A DNA stretch of 5,809 bases, taken from the NCBI GenBank assembly GCA_016867195.1, contig VGKE01000026.1, forward strand, positions 1 through 5,809, given 5' to 3'. The position numbers and the translations under genes are program-made. The DNA comes from Candidatus Nealsoniibacteriota bacterium. Lineage in GTDB: Bacteria; Patescibacteriota; Minisyncoccia; Minisyncoccales; GWA2-38-27. Every line of letters begins with the position of its first letter. Within the stretch, counting starts at the first letter, position 1. Below the pieces are notes generated by a model. The model saw nothing but the letters and a program-made list of their open reading frames with translations, ran no database searches and was not told where the DNA came from. This document shows positions 1-5,118 of the stretch, piece by piece.

Positions 1-134
1 TCTTGCGTAAGGCAGGAAATATGAAAACAGTTTTGAGGTTTAGCGAAAACAAGGGTATGCCAAAAGATTCAGCCGCCTCGCATTCGTGGAGGACCTCTTT
101 GATGTGTTTTCTTTTAACAGATGGAGTTGACGTG
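1..134. other. Unassigned left-edge region, possibly a gene remnant
   Basis: No recognised gene. One plus-strand frame is open from the window edge (codons from base 3) to a TGA at 174-176, which overlaps the transposase ATG at 173 in an ATGA arrangement. One minus-strand frame is open through the same stretch. Neither translation resembles a family I know, and neither has a good internal start, so the coding strand cannot be decided. Base composition is visibly less AT-rich than the transposase that follows, which suggests host sequence interrupted or abutted by the element. It could be the tail of an upstream operon gene or a non-coding leader. Confidence 0.3.
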
Positions 135-140
135 TTTTTG

Positions 141-153
141 GACGTGCGATGTC
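141..153. repeat. Left REP-like palindrome, hairpin 5 bp with GCG loop
   Basis: GACGTGCGATGTC folds as GACGT / ATGTC around a three-base loop, with one G-T wobble. It lies 20 bases before the transposase start and is preceded by a T5 run (135-139). A partial extra GACGTG occurs at 129-134. It is the diverged counterpart of the perfect copy at 806-818. Confidence 0.6.
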
Positions 154-170
154 TGAAATGGTCTGAAATG
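151..170 (+). repeat. Perfect tandem duplication of a 10-base unit
   Basis: GTCTGAAATG occurs twice back to back, immediately right of the left palindrome and just before the transposase ATG at 173. The first copy overlaps the palindrome's last three bases. Each copy contains an ATG: the one at 158-160 is in frame with the transposase but reaches TGA two codons later, and the one at 168-170 is out of frame. The duplication therefore does not move the start. It could be a slippage product at the element's foot or part of its recognition site. Confidence 0.55.
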
Positions 171-172
171 TT

Positions 173-832
173 ATGAAAGGAGATATTATTCACCTTTTAA
201 ATAGGGGAGTTGAGAAAAGAAAAGTTTTTCTCACAGACAAAGACTATTTTAGGTTTGTTTATAATCTTTATGATTTTAACGATGTTAATAATGTAATTTC
301 AGCTTATTATTATAGGCGTAAGCCATTAATAAATGATAAAGCGAAAGAAAAGTTGGTTGATATTTTTTGTTGGTGTTTAATGCCCAGTCATCCCCATGTT
401 TTAAGTCAGGAGAGAGTTGACGGAGGAATAAGTATATTTTCTAAGAAAATAATGGGTGGATACACAAAATATTTTAACGAGAAAAATAAAAGAAAGGGAG
501 TTTTATTTCAAGGGAGGTCGAAGATAATTAAAGTGAACAAAGATGTTCATTTTAACTATCTTCCATTTTATATTATGTCCAACCCGATTAAATTAATAGA
601 ACCTGAATGGAAAAAAGAGGGAATTAAAAATTTCGGAGAAGTTATTAATTTTTTAGAAAATTATAAATATTCTAGTTTTCTTGATTTAATTGGAAAAGAG
701 AATTTTCCATTTTTGATAAATAAGGAACTTTTTTATGAATTGTTTAATACAAATAAAGAAAAATTTAAAAAAGATTTTATAGATTGGCTTGAAACATATC
801 GTTCAGACGTGCGACGTCAAAAAGGGATATGA
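173..832 (+). CDS. REP-associated tyrosine transposase (IS200-like Y1 family)
   Basis: This 219-residue protein belongs to the Y1 transposase superfamily (HUH nucleases), RAYT branch, which cuts single-stranded DNA next to a palindromic hairpin and forms a 5'-phosphotyrosine link. Family signs in order are an N-terminal HLLNRGVEKRKVFL (7-20), the metal-binding His pair in MPSHPHVL (70-77, H73 and H75), the nucleophile helix GGYTKYFN (95-102, catalytic Tyr Y97 or Y100), VLFQGR (110-115) and the C-terminal NYKYSSFLDLIG (163-174). Length is normal and I see no frameshift. The middle residue of the His pair is Pro, where a bulky hydrophobic residue is usual. The gene is markedly AT-rich compared with deoC and the LOG gene, consistent with transfer. 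No Shine-Dalgarno is visible; the ATG at 173 gives the normal family N-terminus. The last residues (SDVRR, 211-215) are encoded by the right palindrome, and the TGA stop overlaps the HIT start. Confidence 0.9.
   Translation: MKGDIIHLLNRGVEKRKVFLTDKDYFRFVYNLYDFNDVNNVISAYYYRRKPLINDKAKEKLVDIFCWCLMPSHPHVLSQERVDGGISIFSKKIMGGYTKYFNEKNKRKGVLFQGRSKIIKVNKDVHFNYLPFYIMSNPIKLIEPEWKKEGIKNFGEVINFLENYKYSSFLDLIGKENFPFLINKELFYELFNTNKEKFKKDFIDWLETYRSDVRRQKGI
806..818. repeat. Right REP-like palindrome inside the transposase 3' end
   Basis: GACGTGCGACGTC is a perfect 5-bp stem with a GCG loop, followed by an A5 run (819-823). It lies wholly within the coding sequence, where it encodes the SDVRR segment, and ends 10 bases before the HIT start codon. 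It is the better preserved partner of the palindrome at 141-153. A hairpin here in the mRNA could also influence translation of the downstream HIT gene. Confidence 0.65.
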
Positions 833-1287
833 CTTGTCCGTTTTGCGATATTAACAAGGAAAAAACAAGAATAATCAAACAGGGTGAATACTGTTATGTT
901 TGTTTTAGCAATCCGAGGTTGATGGAGGGGCATTTGCTGATTATTTCCAAAAGACATGTTGAAAAAATATCGGAATTAAATAAAAATGAAAAAGAAGAGT
1001 TGATTAATTTTGTTGTTGAATATCAGGAAAAAATATTGAACGGTCTGGCCAGGGGTTGCGACATAAGGCAGAACTACCGGCCGTTTCAGGGGAAAAGCAA
1101 ACTGAAACTTGACCATCTTCATATTCATTTACAGCCCAGACATTTTGAAGATGAACTTTATAAAAAATGCCAGATATTTGAGAAAAGTATTTTTAAAGAA
1201 TTAACCCGGGAAGAAATAGACAAAATCAATGCAAAAATTAATTGTTCAACACTTTCAAAATATGCTCAAAAAAATCAAAATTTCTAA
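829..1287 (+). CDS. HIT (histidine triad) family nucleotide hydrolase/transferase
   Basis: This 152-residue cytosolic protein belongs to the HIT superfamily, whose members hydrolyse or transfer nucleotidyl groups through a nucleophilic His. The triad is HLHIHLQPR (96-104): H96, H98 and H100, with H98 the expected nucleophile. The N-terminal CPFC (C3, C6) corresponds to the usual C-x2-C zinc half-site, and GHLLIISKRHV (34-44) is the standard HIT core strand. The G-N...G-Q segment normally leading to the triad is replaced by a longer stretch, CDIRQNYRPFQGKSKLKLD (77-95), and a helical tail follows the triad, so this is a variant rather than a classic HINT or Ap4A hydrolase. The substrate cannot be told. 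The ATG at 829 shares ATGA with the transposase stop and gives the expected M-x-CPFC start, so translation may be coupled. The 3' end overlaps the deoC reading frame. Confidence 0.88.
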   Translation: MTCPFCDINKEKTRIIKQGEYCYVCFSNPRLMEGHLLIISKRHVEKISELNKNEKEELINFVVEYQEKILNGLARGCDIRQNYRPFQGKSKLKLDHLHIHLQPRHFEDELYKKCQIFEKSIFKELTREEIDKINAKINCSTLSKYAQKNQNF

Positions 1288-1939
1288 CGGGGTGGATGTT
1301 GCCAAGCTTATTGACCATACTAATATCAATCCCAAAGCCAGGGCTGAGGATATTAAAAAAACCTGCGCCGAGGCGATTAAATATAATTTCCGGGGCGTTG
1401 ATGTTCGTCCCAAATGGGTGAAATTGGTGAAAAAAGAAGTAAAAGGTACGGATATTAAAGTAATCGTTTTAATTGATCCGCCTATGGGGTTGAGTTCTTT
1501 TCAGGAACGGCTCCGGGTTTGTAAAAAAGCCAGAGCAGACGGCGCCGACGAACTTGACGTGGTGATGAATATTGTGGATTTGAAATATGAAAGGTATAAT
1601 AAAATTATCAAAGATCTTAAAACCATTTCTAAAATTCTTCCCACTAAAGTAATCATCGGCTCCGGCTATTTAACTGACGAAGAAATAAAAAAGGCCTCGG
1701 AAATTGTCAAAGAAGCCGGCGCCTTCTGCGTTAAAACGGCTACAGAAAAAGACCCTCTAGAAAGAAGAGAGTTGGAAGAAAAAGCCCGGCATCTCAAAAT
1801 TATGAAAGAGGCGGTGCCCAGGCTTTTTATCAAGGCCTCGGCTCAAATCAGGACTTTAGAAGATGTAAAAAAGATGGTCAGGGCTGGGGCAGATATCATT
1901 GGCACCAGTTCCGGTGTAGAGATTATAAAAAACCTGTGA
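1262..1939 (+). CDS. deoC: Deoxyribose-phosphate aldolase (DeoC/DERA), divergent
   Basis: Class I aldolase of the DeoC family, TIM-barrel fold; the standard reaction splits 2-deoxyribose 5-phosphate into glyceraldehyde 3-phosphate and acetaldehyde. Counting from ATG 1262 (225 residues), the family start IDHT is at 17-20, the DELD acid at D99, the Schiff-base Lys at K158 (VKTAT), the relay Lys at K191 (IKASA) and the phosphate-loop end GTSSGV at 214-219. Both lysines and the Asp are kept. Several normally invariant positions are changed: KTSTG becomes KTATE (E162), KASGG becomes KASAQ (A194, Q195), the second-shell Cys becomes D47, and VGFPLG becomes IDPPMG. Catalysis looks possible, but phosphate binding is altered. 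The start is uncertain. ATG 1262 overlaps HIT by 26 bases, GTG 1292 gives six residues before IDHT as in Bacillus DeoC with no overlap, and ATG 1229 would overlap HIT by 59. None has a clear Shine-Dalgarno. The TGA overlaps the next start. Confidence 0.87.
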   Translation: MLKKIKISNGVDVAKLIDHTNINPKARAEDIKKTCAEAIKYNFRGVDVRPKWVKLVKKEVKGTDIKVIVLIDPPMGLSSFQERLRVCKKARADGADELDVVMNIVDLKYERYNKIIKDLKTISKILPTKVIIGSGYLTDEEIKKASEIVKEAGAFCVKTATEKDPLERRELEEKARHLKIMKEAVPRLFIKASAQIRTLEDVKKMVRAGADIIGTSSGVEIIKNL

Positions 1940-2655
1940 ATAAATCAACTAAAAGCAAAAGCAAAAAAATCCAACCAGTCCCGCTTTATTCTGACCCTCA
2001 TTTGCCAGCGGTCAAAGAGGATTTTAGGGAGACGTTTCAATGGCGAATTTTCAGAATTATGGCTGAGTTTATTGAGGGGTATCATTTCATCGCGGATTTG
2101 CAAAAAACCGTTACCATTCTTGGCTCAACTAGTTTCCCGCCGGGAAATCCTTTTTACAAAGAGGCCCGAAAATTAGGCGGTCTTTTAGCCAGGAACGGCT
2201 ATACTGTTATTACCGGAGGCGGTCCGGGTATTATGGAGGCGGCTAATCGCGGCGCCTCTGAGTCCGGGGGCGTTTCAGTGGGAATGAACATTCAACTTCC
2301 CGAGGGTCAGCGAATGAATATTTATGTTACCAAGCCGATTGGTTTTCATTATTTTTTTACCAGAAAAGTAATGCTTTCTTTTTCTTCCGACGCTTTTATC
2401 TTTTTTCCCGGTGGATTCGGCACTTTGGACGAATTTTTTGAAATAGTCACCCTTGTTCAGACCAAGAAATTTACCAAACCAGTTCCTATTATTGCGCTGG
2501 GAAGGGGCTACTGGCAGCCGCTTTTTGACTGGTTAAAAAATGAGGTCTATCTTAAAAATAAATCCATAAAAAAACAAGATCTGGAGATTATAAAAATTGT
2601 TGACTCAGCCGAGGAGGTCTTGGAAATAATTAAGAAAAAAGGTCGGCAAAAATAA
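1936..2655 (+). CDS. LOG family (TIGR00730) nucleoside monophosphate phosphoribohydrolase
   Basis: This 239-residue Rossmann-fold protein is of the LOG/YvdD type, often mislabelled lysine decarboxylase. The family hydrolyses the N-glycosidic bond of nucleoside 5'-monophosphates (cytokinin ribotides or AMP-like substrates) to free base plus ribose 5-phosphate. Diagnostic motifs are TGGGPGIMEAANRGA (93-107) and PGGFGTLDEFFE (158-169), with the conserved TRK at 142-144 between them. The N-terminal EDFRETFQWRIFRIMAEFIEG segment (28-48) is characteristic of a longer bacterial subgroup. The motifs look complete, so activity is likely; the substrate is not decided by sequence. Translation begins at GTG 1936, which shares GTGA with the deoC stop, implying coupling with the aldolase. 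The first residues are a Lys/Ser-rich tail of no obvious function. Fifteen bases separate it from the next gene. Confidence 0.9.
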   Translation: MNKSTKSKSKKIQPVPLYSDPHLPAVKEDFRETFQWRIFRIMAEFIEGYHFIADLQKTVTILGSTSFPPGNPFYKEARKLGGLLARNGYTVITGGGPGIMEAANRGASESGGVSVGMNIQLPEGQRMNIYVTKPIGFHYFFTRKVMLSFSSDAFIFFPGGFGTLDEFFEIVTLVQTKKFTKPVPIIALGRGYWQPLFDWLKNEVYLKNKSIKKQDLEIIKIVDSAEEVLEIIKKKGRQK

Positions 2656-2670
2656 GTAATAATAAAAACT

Positions 2671-3648
2671 ATGAGAAAAATATCTTTAGTATTAATCTCG
2701 TTGGTTCTAGTTGGTTTTGGCGCCGGGGTTTTAGCCCAGGCAAGCGAACTCCCAGACCCGGGTATGCTTCCTGACAGTCCTTTTTACTTTTTAAAACGGC
2801 TCTCTGAGGGGATTGGAACTCTTTTTACTTTTGGCGACTTAGCCAAAGCCGAGAGACATACTCAATTGGCTTCTAAACGTTTGGCTGAAGCCAAGGCTTT
2901 AGTAGAAAAAGGACGAGAAGATATAGGCGAAAAGGTTTTAGCTAGATACCAGGAACAATTAGAAAGGGCCTTAAACAAAGCTCAGCAAGCCGGGGTTAGG
3001 GGGAAAAGCATTGTTGAAGTTACAGAGGTTGTAACCGAAACAACAGTCAAACACCTTTCTGTTTTAGAAGAGGTCTTAGACAGGGTTCCGGAACAAACCA
3101 GGGGAGCCATTGAAAGAGCCAGAGAGGTTTCAATGACTGGTCAGAAAAGCGCATTGAGAGCCCTGGCTTGGGAAAATCCAGAAAGGGCGACTGAAATCAA
3201 TTTGAAAGCAGTTGAATCTAAACTGAACAGGGCTAAGGCAAAAGCCGAGCAAGGAGAGATAGAGGATATGGAAGAAGCGATTAGAGGTTTTGAGAACCAA
3301 AACAGATTCGGAGAGGAAATCTCTCAGATTGCTCAGGCGGTGGGAAAAGATATAACTGTCTTAGAGCAATTGGTCGGAAGAGCTACTTCTGTTCATCTGG
3401 AGATTTTATCCGAGGTCTACGAAAAAGTGCCGGAACAGGCAAGGGAAGCCATTGAGAAAGCAATGGAGGTTTCAATCAGAGGCCATGAAAGAGCAATTGA
3501 GGTCTTGAAAAAGGGATTAGAAGAAGCGCCGGAGACCCTGGAAAGAATTTTGGAAGAAATGCCAGAAGATGTTCTTAGTCCAATAGAAAGGATTCCTCAG
3601 GAGGTTAGGCAAAAAATTCAAGAAAGAGTTAGAGAGGAAAAAGATTAA
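2671..3648 (+). CDS. Secreted DUF5667-type helical protein with internal duplication
   Basis: This 325-residue protein has a Sec signal peptide: MRK, a hydrophobic core at 4-20, and a likely signal peptidase I cut after VLA (20-22). No lipobox Cys is present. The segment LPDSPFYFLKRLSEGIGTLFTFGDLAKAERH (33-63) is the signature of the DUF5667 family, common in surface proteins of CPR bacteria and archaea. The rest is highly charged, Glu/Lys/Arg-rich and almost certainly all alpha-helical. Two units of about 110 residues repeat (about 56-165 and 169-279, offset 114 for the shared VPEQ motif), each with a helix pair followed by VPEQ-x-R-x-AIE-x-A. A third, short VPEQ-like element (IPQEVRQKIQERV, 308-320) closes the protein. 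No C-terminal anchor is seen, so it is probably released or bound to other envelope components. Function is unknown. It lies 15 bases after the LOG gene, probably the same transcript; no Shine-Dalgarno is visible. Confidence 0.8.
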   Translation: MRKISLVLISLVLVGFGAGVLAQASELPDPGMLPDSPFYFLKRLSEGIGTLFTFGDLAKAERHTQLASKRLAEAKALVEKGREDIGEKVLARYQEQLERALNKAQQAGVRGKSIVEVTEVVTETTVKHLSVLEEVLDRVPEQTRGAIERAREVSMTGQKSALRALAWENPERATEINLKAVESKLNRAKAKAEQGEIEDMEEAIRGFENQNRFGEEISQIAQAVGKDITVLEQLVGRATSVHLEILSEVYEKVPEQAREAIEKAMEVSIRGHERAIEVLKKGLEEAPETLERILEEMPEDVLSPIERIPQEVRQKIQERVREEKD

Positions 3649-3702
3649 AAAATAAAAAATTATTTAAAATATTATGGCGAAATCCAATTTGATTTAAAAT
3701 TA

Positions 3703-4122
3703 ATGATTTCTCACCATGGGCTACTTGGGGCATTAACTACTGTCTTAAAAGATGATTTTGAGAGAAAGTCGGGAATGGCAGCGGAATCATTTGGTAAGTT
3801 TCAATGGGAACTTGAGAAGCATATTTTCGGAGAAGAAGCTATTTTATTTAAACTTTGTAAAAAAGAGAATTTAGAAGATTGTCAATTGGTAATAGAATTG
3901 GAAAAAGGACATACGGCAATGCTGAAGATGTTGGAAAATATCAAAAATGGTTCAGTTACTAATGCCTGGGCAGAAGATATTGATAGGTTTCAAAAGTTCC
4001 ACTCAAAACATATGGAACGGGAAGAAAAAGAGCTTTATCCTAAATTAGATTTTGAACTAAGCGCGGCAGAAAAAGAAGAAGTGATTTCCAAGATTAATGA
4101 AATTCTAATCAAAAAATATTAA
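3703..4122 (+). CDS. Hemerythrin-like HHE cation-binding protein
   Basis: This 139-residue four-helix-bundle protein resembles the hemerythrin/HHE family, which binds a di-iron (or other metal) centre for O2, NO or redox sensing. Likely ligands lie in the expected order, one group per helix: H4/H5 (SHHG), H40 and E44 (KHIFGEE, an H-x3-E pair), H70 (EKGH), then H103 and E107 (HMEREEKELYP, the second H-x3-E pair; H100 is an alternative). It is cytosolic, with no signal peptide or membrane segment. It starts 54 bases after the DUF5667 stop with no Shine-Dalgarno. The frame is open upstream back to that stop, without ATG, GTG or TTG, so the true start could be a rarer codon a little earlier. A short out-of-frame ATG peptide (3674-3697) precedes it. 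Metal identity and role are not decidable. Confidence 0.75.
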   Translation: MISHHGLLGALTTVLKDDFERKSGMAAESFGKFQWELEKHIFGEEAILFKLCKKENLEDCQLVIELEKGHTAMLKMLENIKNGSVTNAWAEDIDRFQKFHSKHMEREEKELYPKLDFELSAAEKEEVISKINEILIKKY

Positions 4123-4183
4123 AGTAAATCCCAATCTTTTAGAAAAGGTCGCCAATCCTAAATTAAAAGATAAATTGTCAAAT

Positions 4184-4582
4184 ATGAAAGGTTTTACAAC
4201 AAACATTGAAAAAGATACTTTGGAGAACGAGAATTTTCGCAAAGTGCTTTATACGGCCAAACACAGCCAGTTGGTTTTGATGTCTCTAGGGCCGGGCCAG
4301 GAAATCGGGATGGAGGTTCATCCGGATAACGATCAGTTTTTTCGAATTGAAAAGGGAGAGGGCAAATGTTTGATTGATAATAATGAATATCATCTGGAAG
4401 ACGGAATGGCGATTGTCGTTCCGGCCGGGGCCGAGCATAATGTTATTAATACTTCTCTAAGTGAAGAACTAAAGCTTTATACTATTTATTCTCCGGCCCA
4501 TCACAAAAATGGCATTATCCGGTTAACAAAAGAAGAAGCCGAGGCCCATGAAGCGGATTTTGACGGAGTAACGAGTGAGTAA
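4184..4582 (+). CDS. Single-domain cupin protein
   Basis: This 132-residue protein is one beta-barrel cupin. Motif 1 is G42-M-E44-V-H46-x4-Q51-x6-G58 (the usual HxH...E is here ExH...Q), and motif 2 is PAGAEHNVIN (80-89) with H85 as the metal ligand. The opening MKGFTTNIEKDTLEN and FRKVLYT...QLVLMS match a widespread family of small bacterial cupins annotated only as cupin-domain proteins. Function is not established; sugar isomerase, dioxygenase and pure metal or ligand binding are all possible. I chose ATG 4184 because it gives the family N-terminus. A TTG at 4175 adds three residues, and the frame stays open with coding-like sequence back to 4109. It sits 61 bases after the HHE gene, is last in the plus-strand series, and is followed at once by the terminator hairpin. 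Confidence 0.82.
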   Translation: MKGFTTNIEKDTLENENFRKVLYTAKHSQLVLMSLGPGQEIGMEVHPDNDQFFRIEKGEGKCLIDNNEYHLEDGMAIVVPAGAEHNVINTSLSEELKLYTIYSPAHHKNGIIRLTKEEAEAHEADFDGVTSE

Positions 4583-4592
4583 AAAATGAAGA

Positions 4593-4626
4593 ACAAAAAA
4601 ACACGAGTTTAATCGTGTTTTTTTGT
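4593..4626. terminator. Bidirectional intrinsic terminator between convergent genes
   Basis: A perfect 14-bp inverted repeat pairs ACAAAAAAACACGA (4593-4606) with its complement (4613-4626) around a 6-base loop, GTTTAA. The seven A on one arm and seven T on the other supply a U-tract in either direction. It lies 10 bases after the cupin stop and 14 before the SWIB stop, so it can end transcription from both sides. Confidence 0.88.
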
Positions 4627-4640
4627 ATTGTATAACGCTC

Positions 4641-4898
4641 TTAAGATAGGTGCTTGGAAACCAATTTTGTCATTTCAAACATATTTACTGCGCTTTTTCC
4701 GTTGAAAACTGCTTTTAATTTGGCGTCAGCATTAATGTTTCTTTTATTTTTAGGGTCCTGCAGTCCGTTTTTTTTAATATACGCCCAGAGTTTTTTTACG
4801 ACCTGGGAGCGGGGCATAGGACCCTTTCCCACCACTGCCTCCAAATCAGCGGTGAGTTTCAGCGGCTTCATAAAAGCCGCGTTTGCTTTTCTCGCCAT
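4641..4898 (-). CDS. SWIB/MDM2 domain mini-protein
   Basis: This 85-residue basic protein consists of little more than one SWIB domain (about 8-84). SWIB is best known from eukaryotic SWI/SNF subunits and MDM2 but also occurs as stand-alone proteins in bacteria such as Chlamydiae and many CPR lineages. Landmarks are AFMKPL (8-13), KKLWAYIKKNGLQDPKNKR (35-53), INADAKLKAVF (55-65) and VNMFEMTKLVSKHL (71-84). Length and all core hydrophobic positions look normal, so it should fold. In bacteria a role in chromosome packaging or DNA topology has been suggested; nothing here proves it. The ATG at 4898 (minus strand) has no Shine-Dalgarno. The plus-strand open frame over the same bases (4654-4914) is a shadow. 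It is convergent with the cupin gene and read toward the shared terminator. Confidence 0.92.
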   Translation of the reverse strand: MARKANAAFMKPLKLTADLEAVVGKGPMPRSQVVKKLWAYIKKNGLQDPKNKRNINADAKLKAVFNGKSAVNMFEMTKLVSKHLS

Positions 4899-5067
4899 AA
4901 CTTTAATATATTAGCCCGGCTTCGGTATTAACCTTCAGCCGCGCCAAAAATTAATTAATTATTTAGCGAAGCGACCGTTTTTTTTATAATATAGTATATT
5001 ACCATATAGATTAATCTAAAACAATAGAGGGAAGGCATATTTAAGTATAGCATAATCTATTGAAATA
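4899..5067 (-). promoter_or_regulatory. Intergenic region upstream of SWIB, AT-rich with palindromes
   Basis: No gene is seen in this stretch. It should carry the SWIB promoter, and several AT-rich -10-like stretches occur on the minus strand (for example within 4981-5000), but no convincing -35/-10 pair. Two short perfect palindromes lie close together: AATATAGTATATT (4988-5000, centred on one base) and TAGATTAATCTA (5007-5018). Either could be an operator or simply reflect AT-rich composition. CGGCT...AGCCG (4917-4940 region) could form a weak 5' leader hairpin. Confidence 0.35.
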
Positions 5068-5100
5068 TCAAAAAAAGGGTCCCTGCGCGCAGAGATCCTT
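5068..5100 (-). terminator. Intrinsic terminator of the PH-domain gene
   Basis: Read on the minus strand, bases 5100-5075 fold into a 12-bp stem with one A-C mismatch and one wobble (AAGGATCTCTGC pairing with GCAGGGACCCTT), with a GC-rich top, followed by a T run from the plus-strand A tract at 5070-5074. It lies 18 bases beyond the stop codon of the 5119-5553 gene and separates it from the SWIB gene downstream. Confidence 0.8.
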
Positions 5101-5118
5101 AAGTGGCGAAGGACCTGG

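Larger units (their letters stand above)
135..823 (+). mobile_element. RAYT transposase unit flanked by inverted palindromes
   Basis: A single-gene element is delimited by two related palindromic ends. The left end (135-157) reads TTTTTGGACGTGCGATGTC followed by TGAA. The right end (802-823) reads TTCAGACGTGCGACGTC followed by five A. The reverse complement of the right end matches the left end apart from one extra G, the inverted three-base loop and one C/T change, so the ends are inverted relative to each other. Each end also folds on itself. REP-associated tyrosine transposases are known to sit between REP palindromes that they recognise as single-stranded hairpins, which this matches. The exact boundaries are inferred; no target duplication is expected from this enzyme class. 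Confidence 0.6.

Noticed and set aside
1..134. Possible tRNA or structured RNA around the CCTC...GAGG hairpin (77-104)
   Set aside because: The stem is only four pairs with a nine-base loop; no cloverleaf, T-loop motif or anticodon arm can be drawn.
1229..1261. Longer deoC starting at ATG 1229
   Set aside because: It would overlap HIT by 59 bases, add residues absent from the family, and has no ribosome-binding site at usable distance.
1936..2655. Lysine decarboxylase annotation for the LOG gene
   Set aside because: The PGGxGTxxE and GGGPGxM motifs define LOG phosphoribohydrolases; there is no PLP-binding lysine motif.
829..4582. Novel defence or toxin-antitoxin island next to the transposase
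   Set aside because: No nuclease, toxin, helicase, reverse transcriptase or antitoxin signature is present; the neighbours are metabolic, surface and small metal-binding families.
4654..4914. Plus-strand open frame of 86 codons
   Set aside because: It is antisense to the well-supported SWIB gene, has no family resemblance, and its hydrophobic look comes from reading Lys/Glu-rich codons backwards.
4962..4974. TAGCGAAGCGACC resembling part of the terminal repeat (GAAGCGACGAAGC)
   Set aside because: Only about nine bases match and there is no second arm nearby, so a repeat fragment cannot be claimed.
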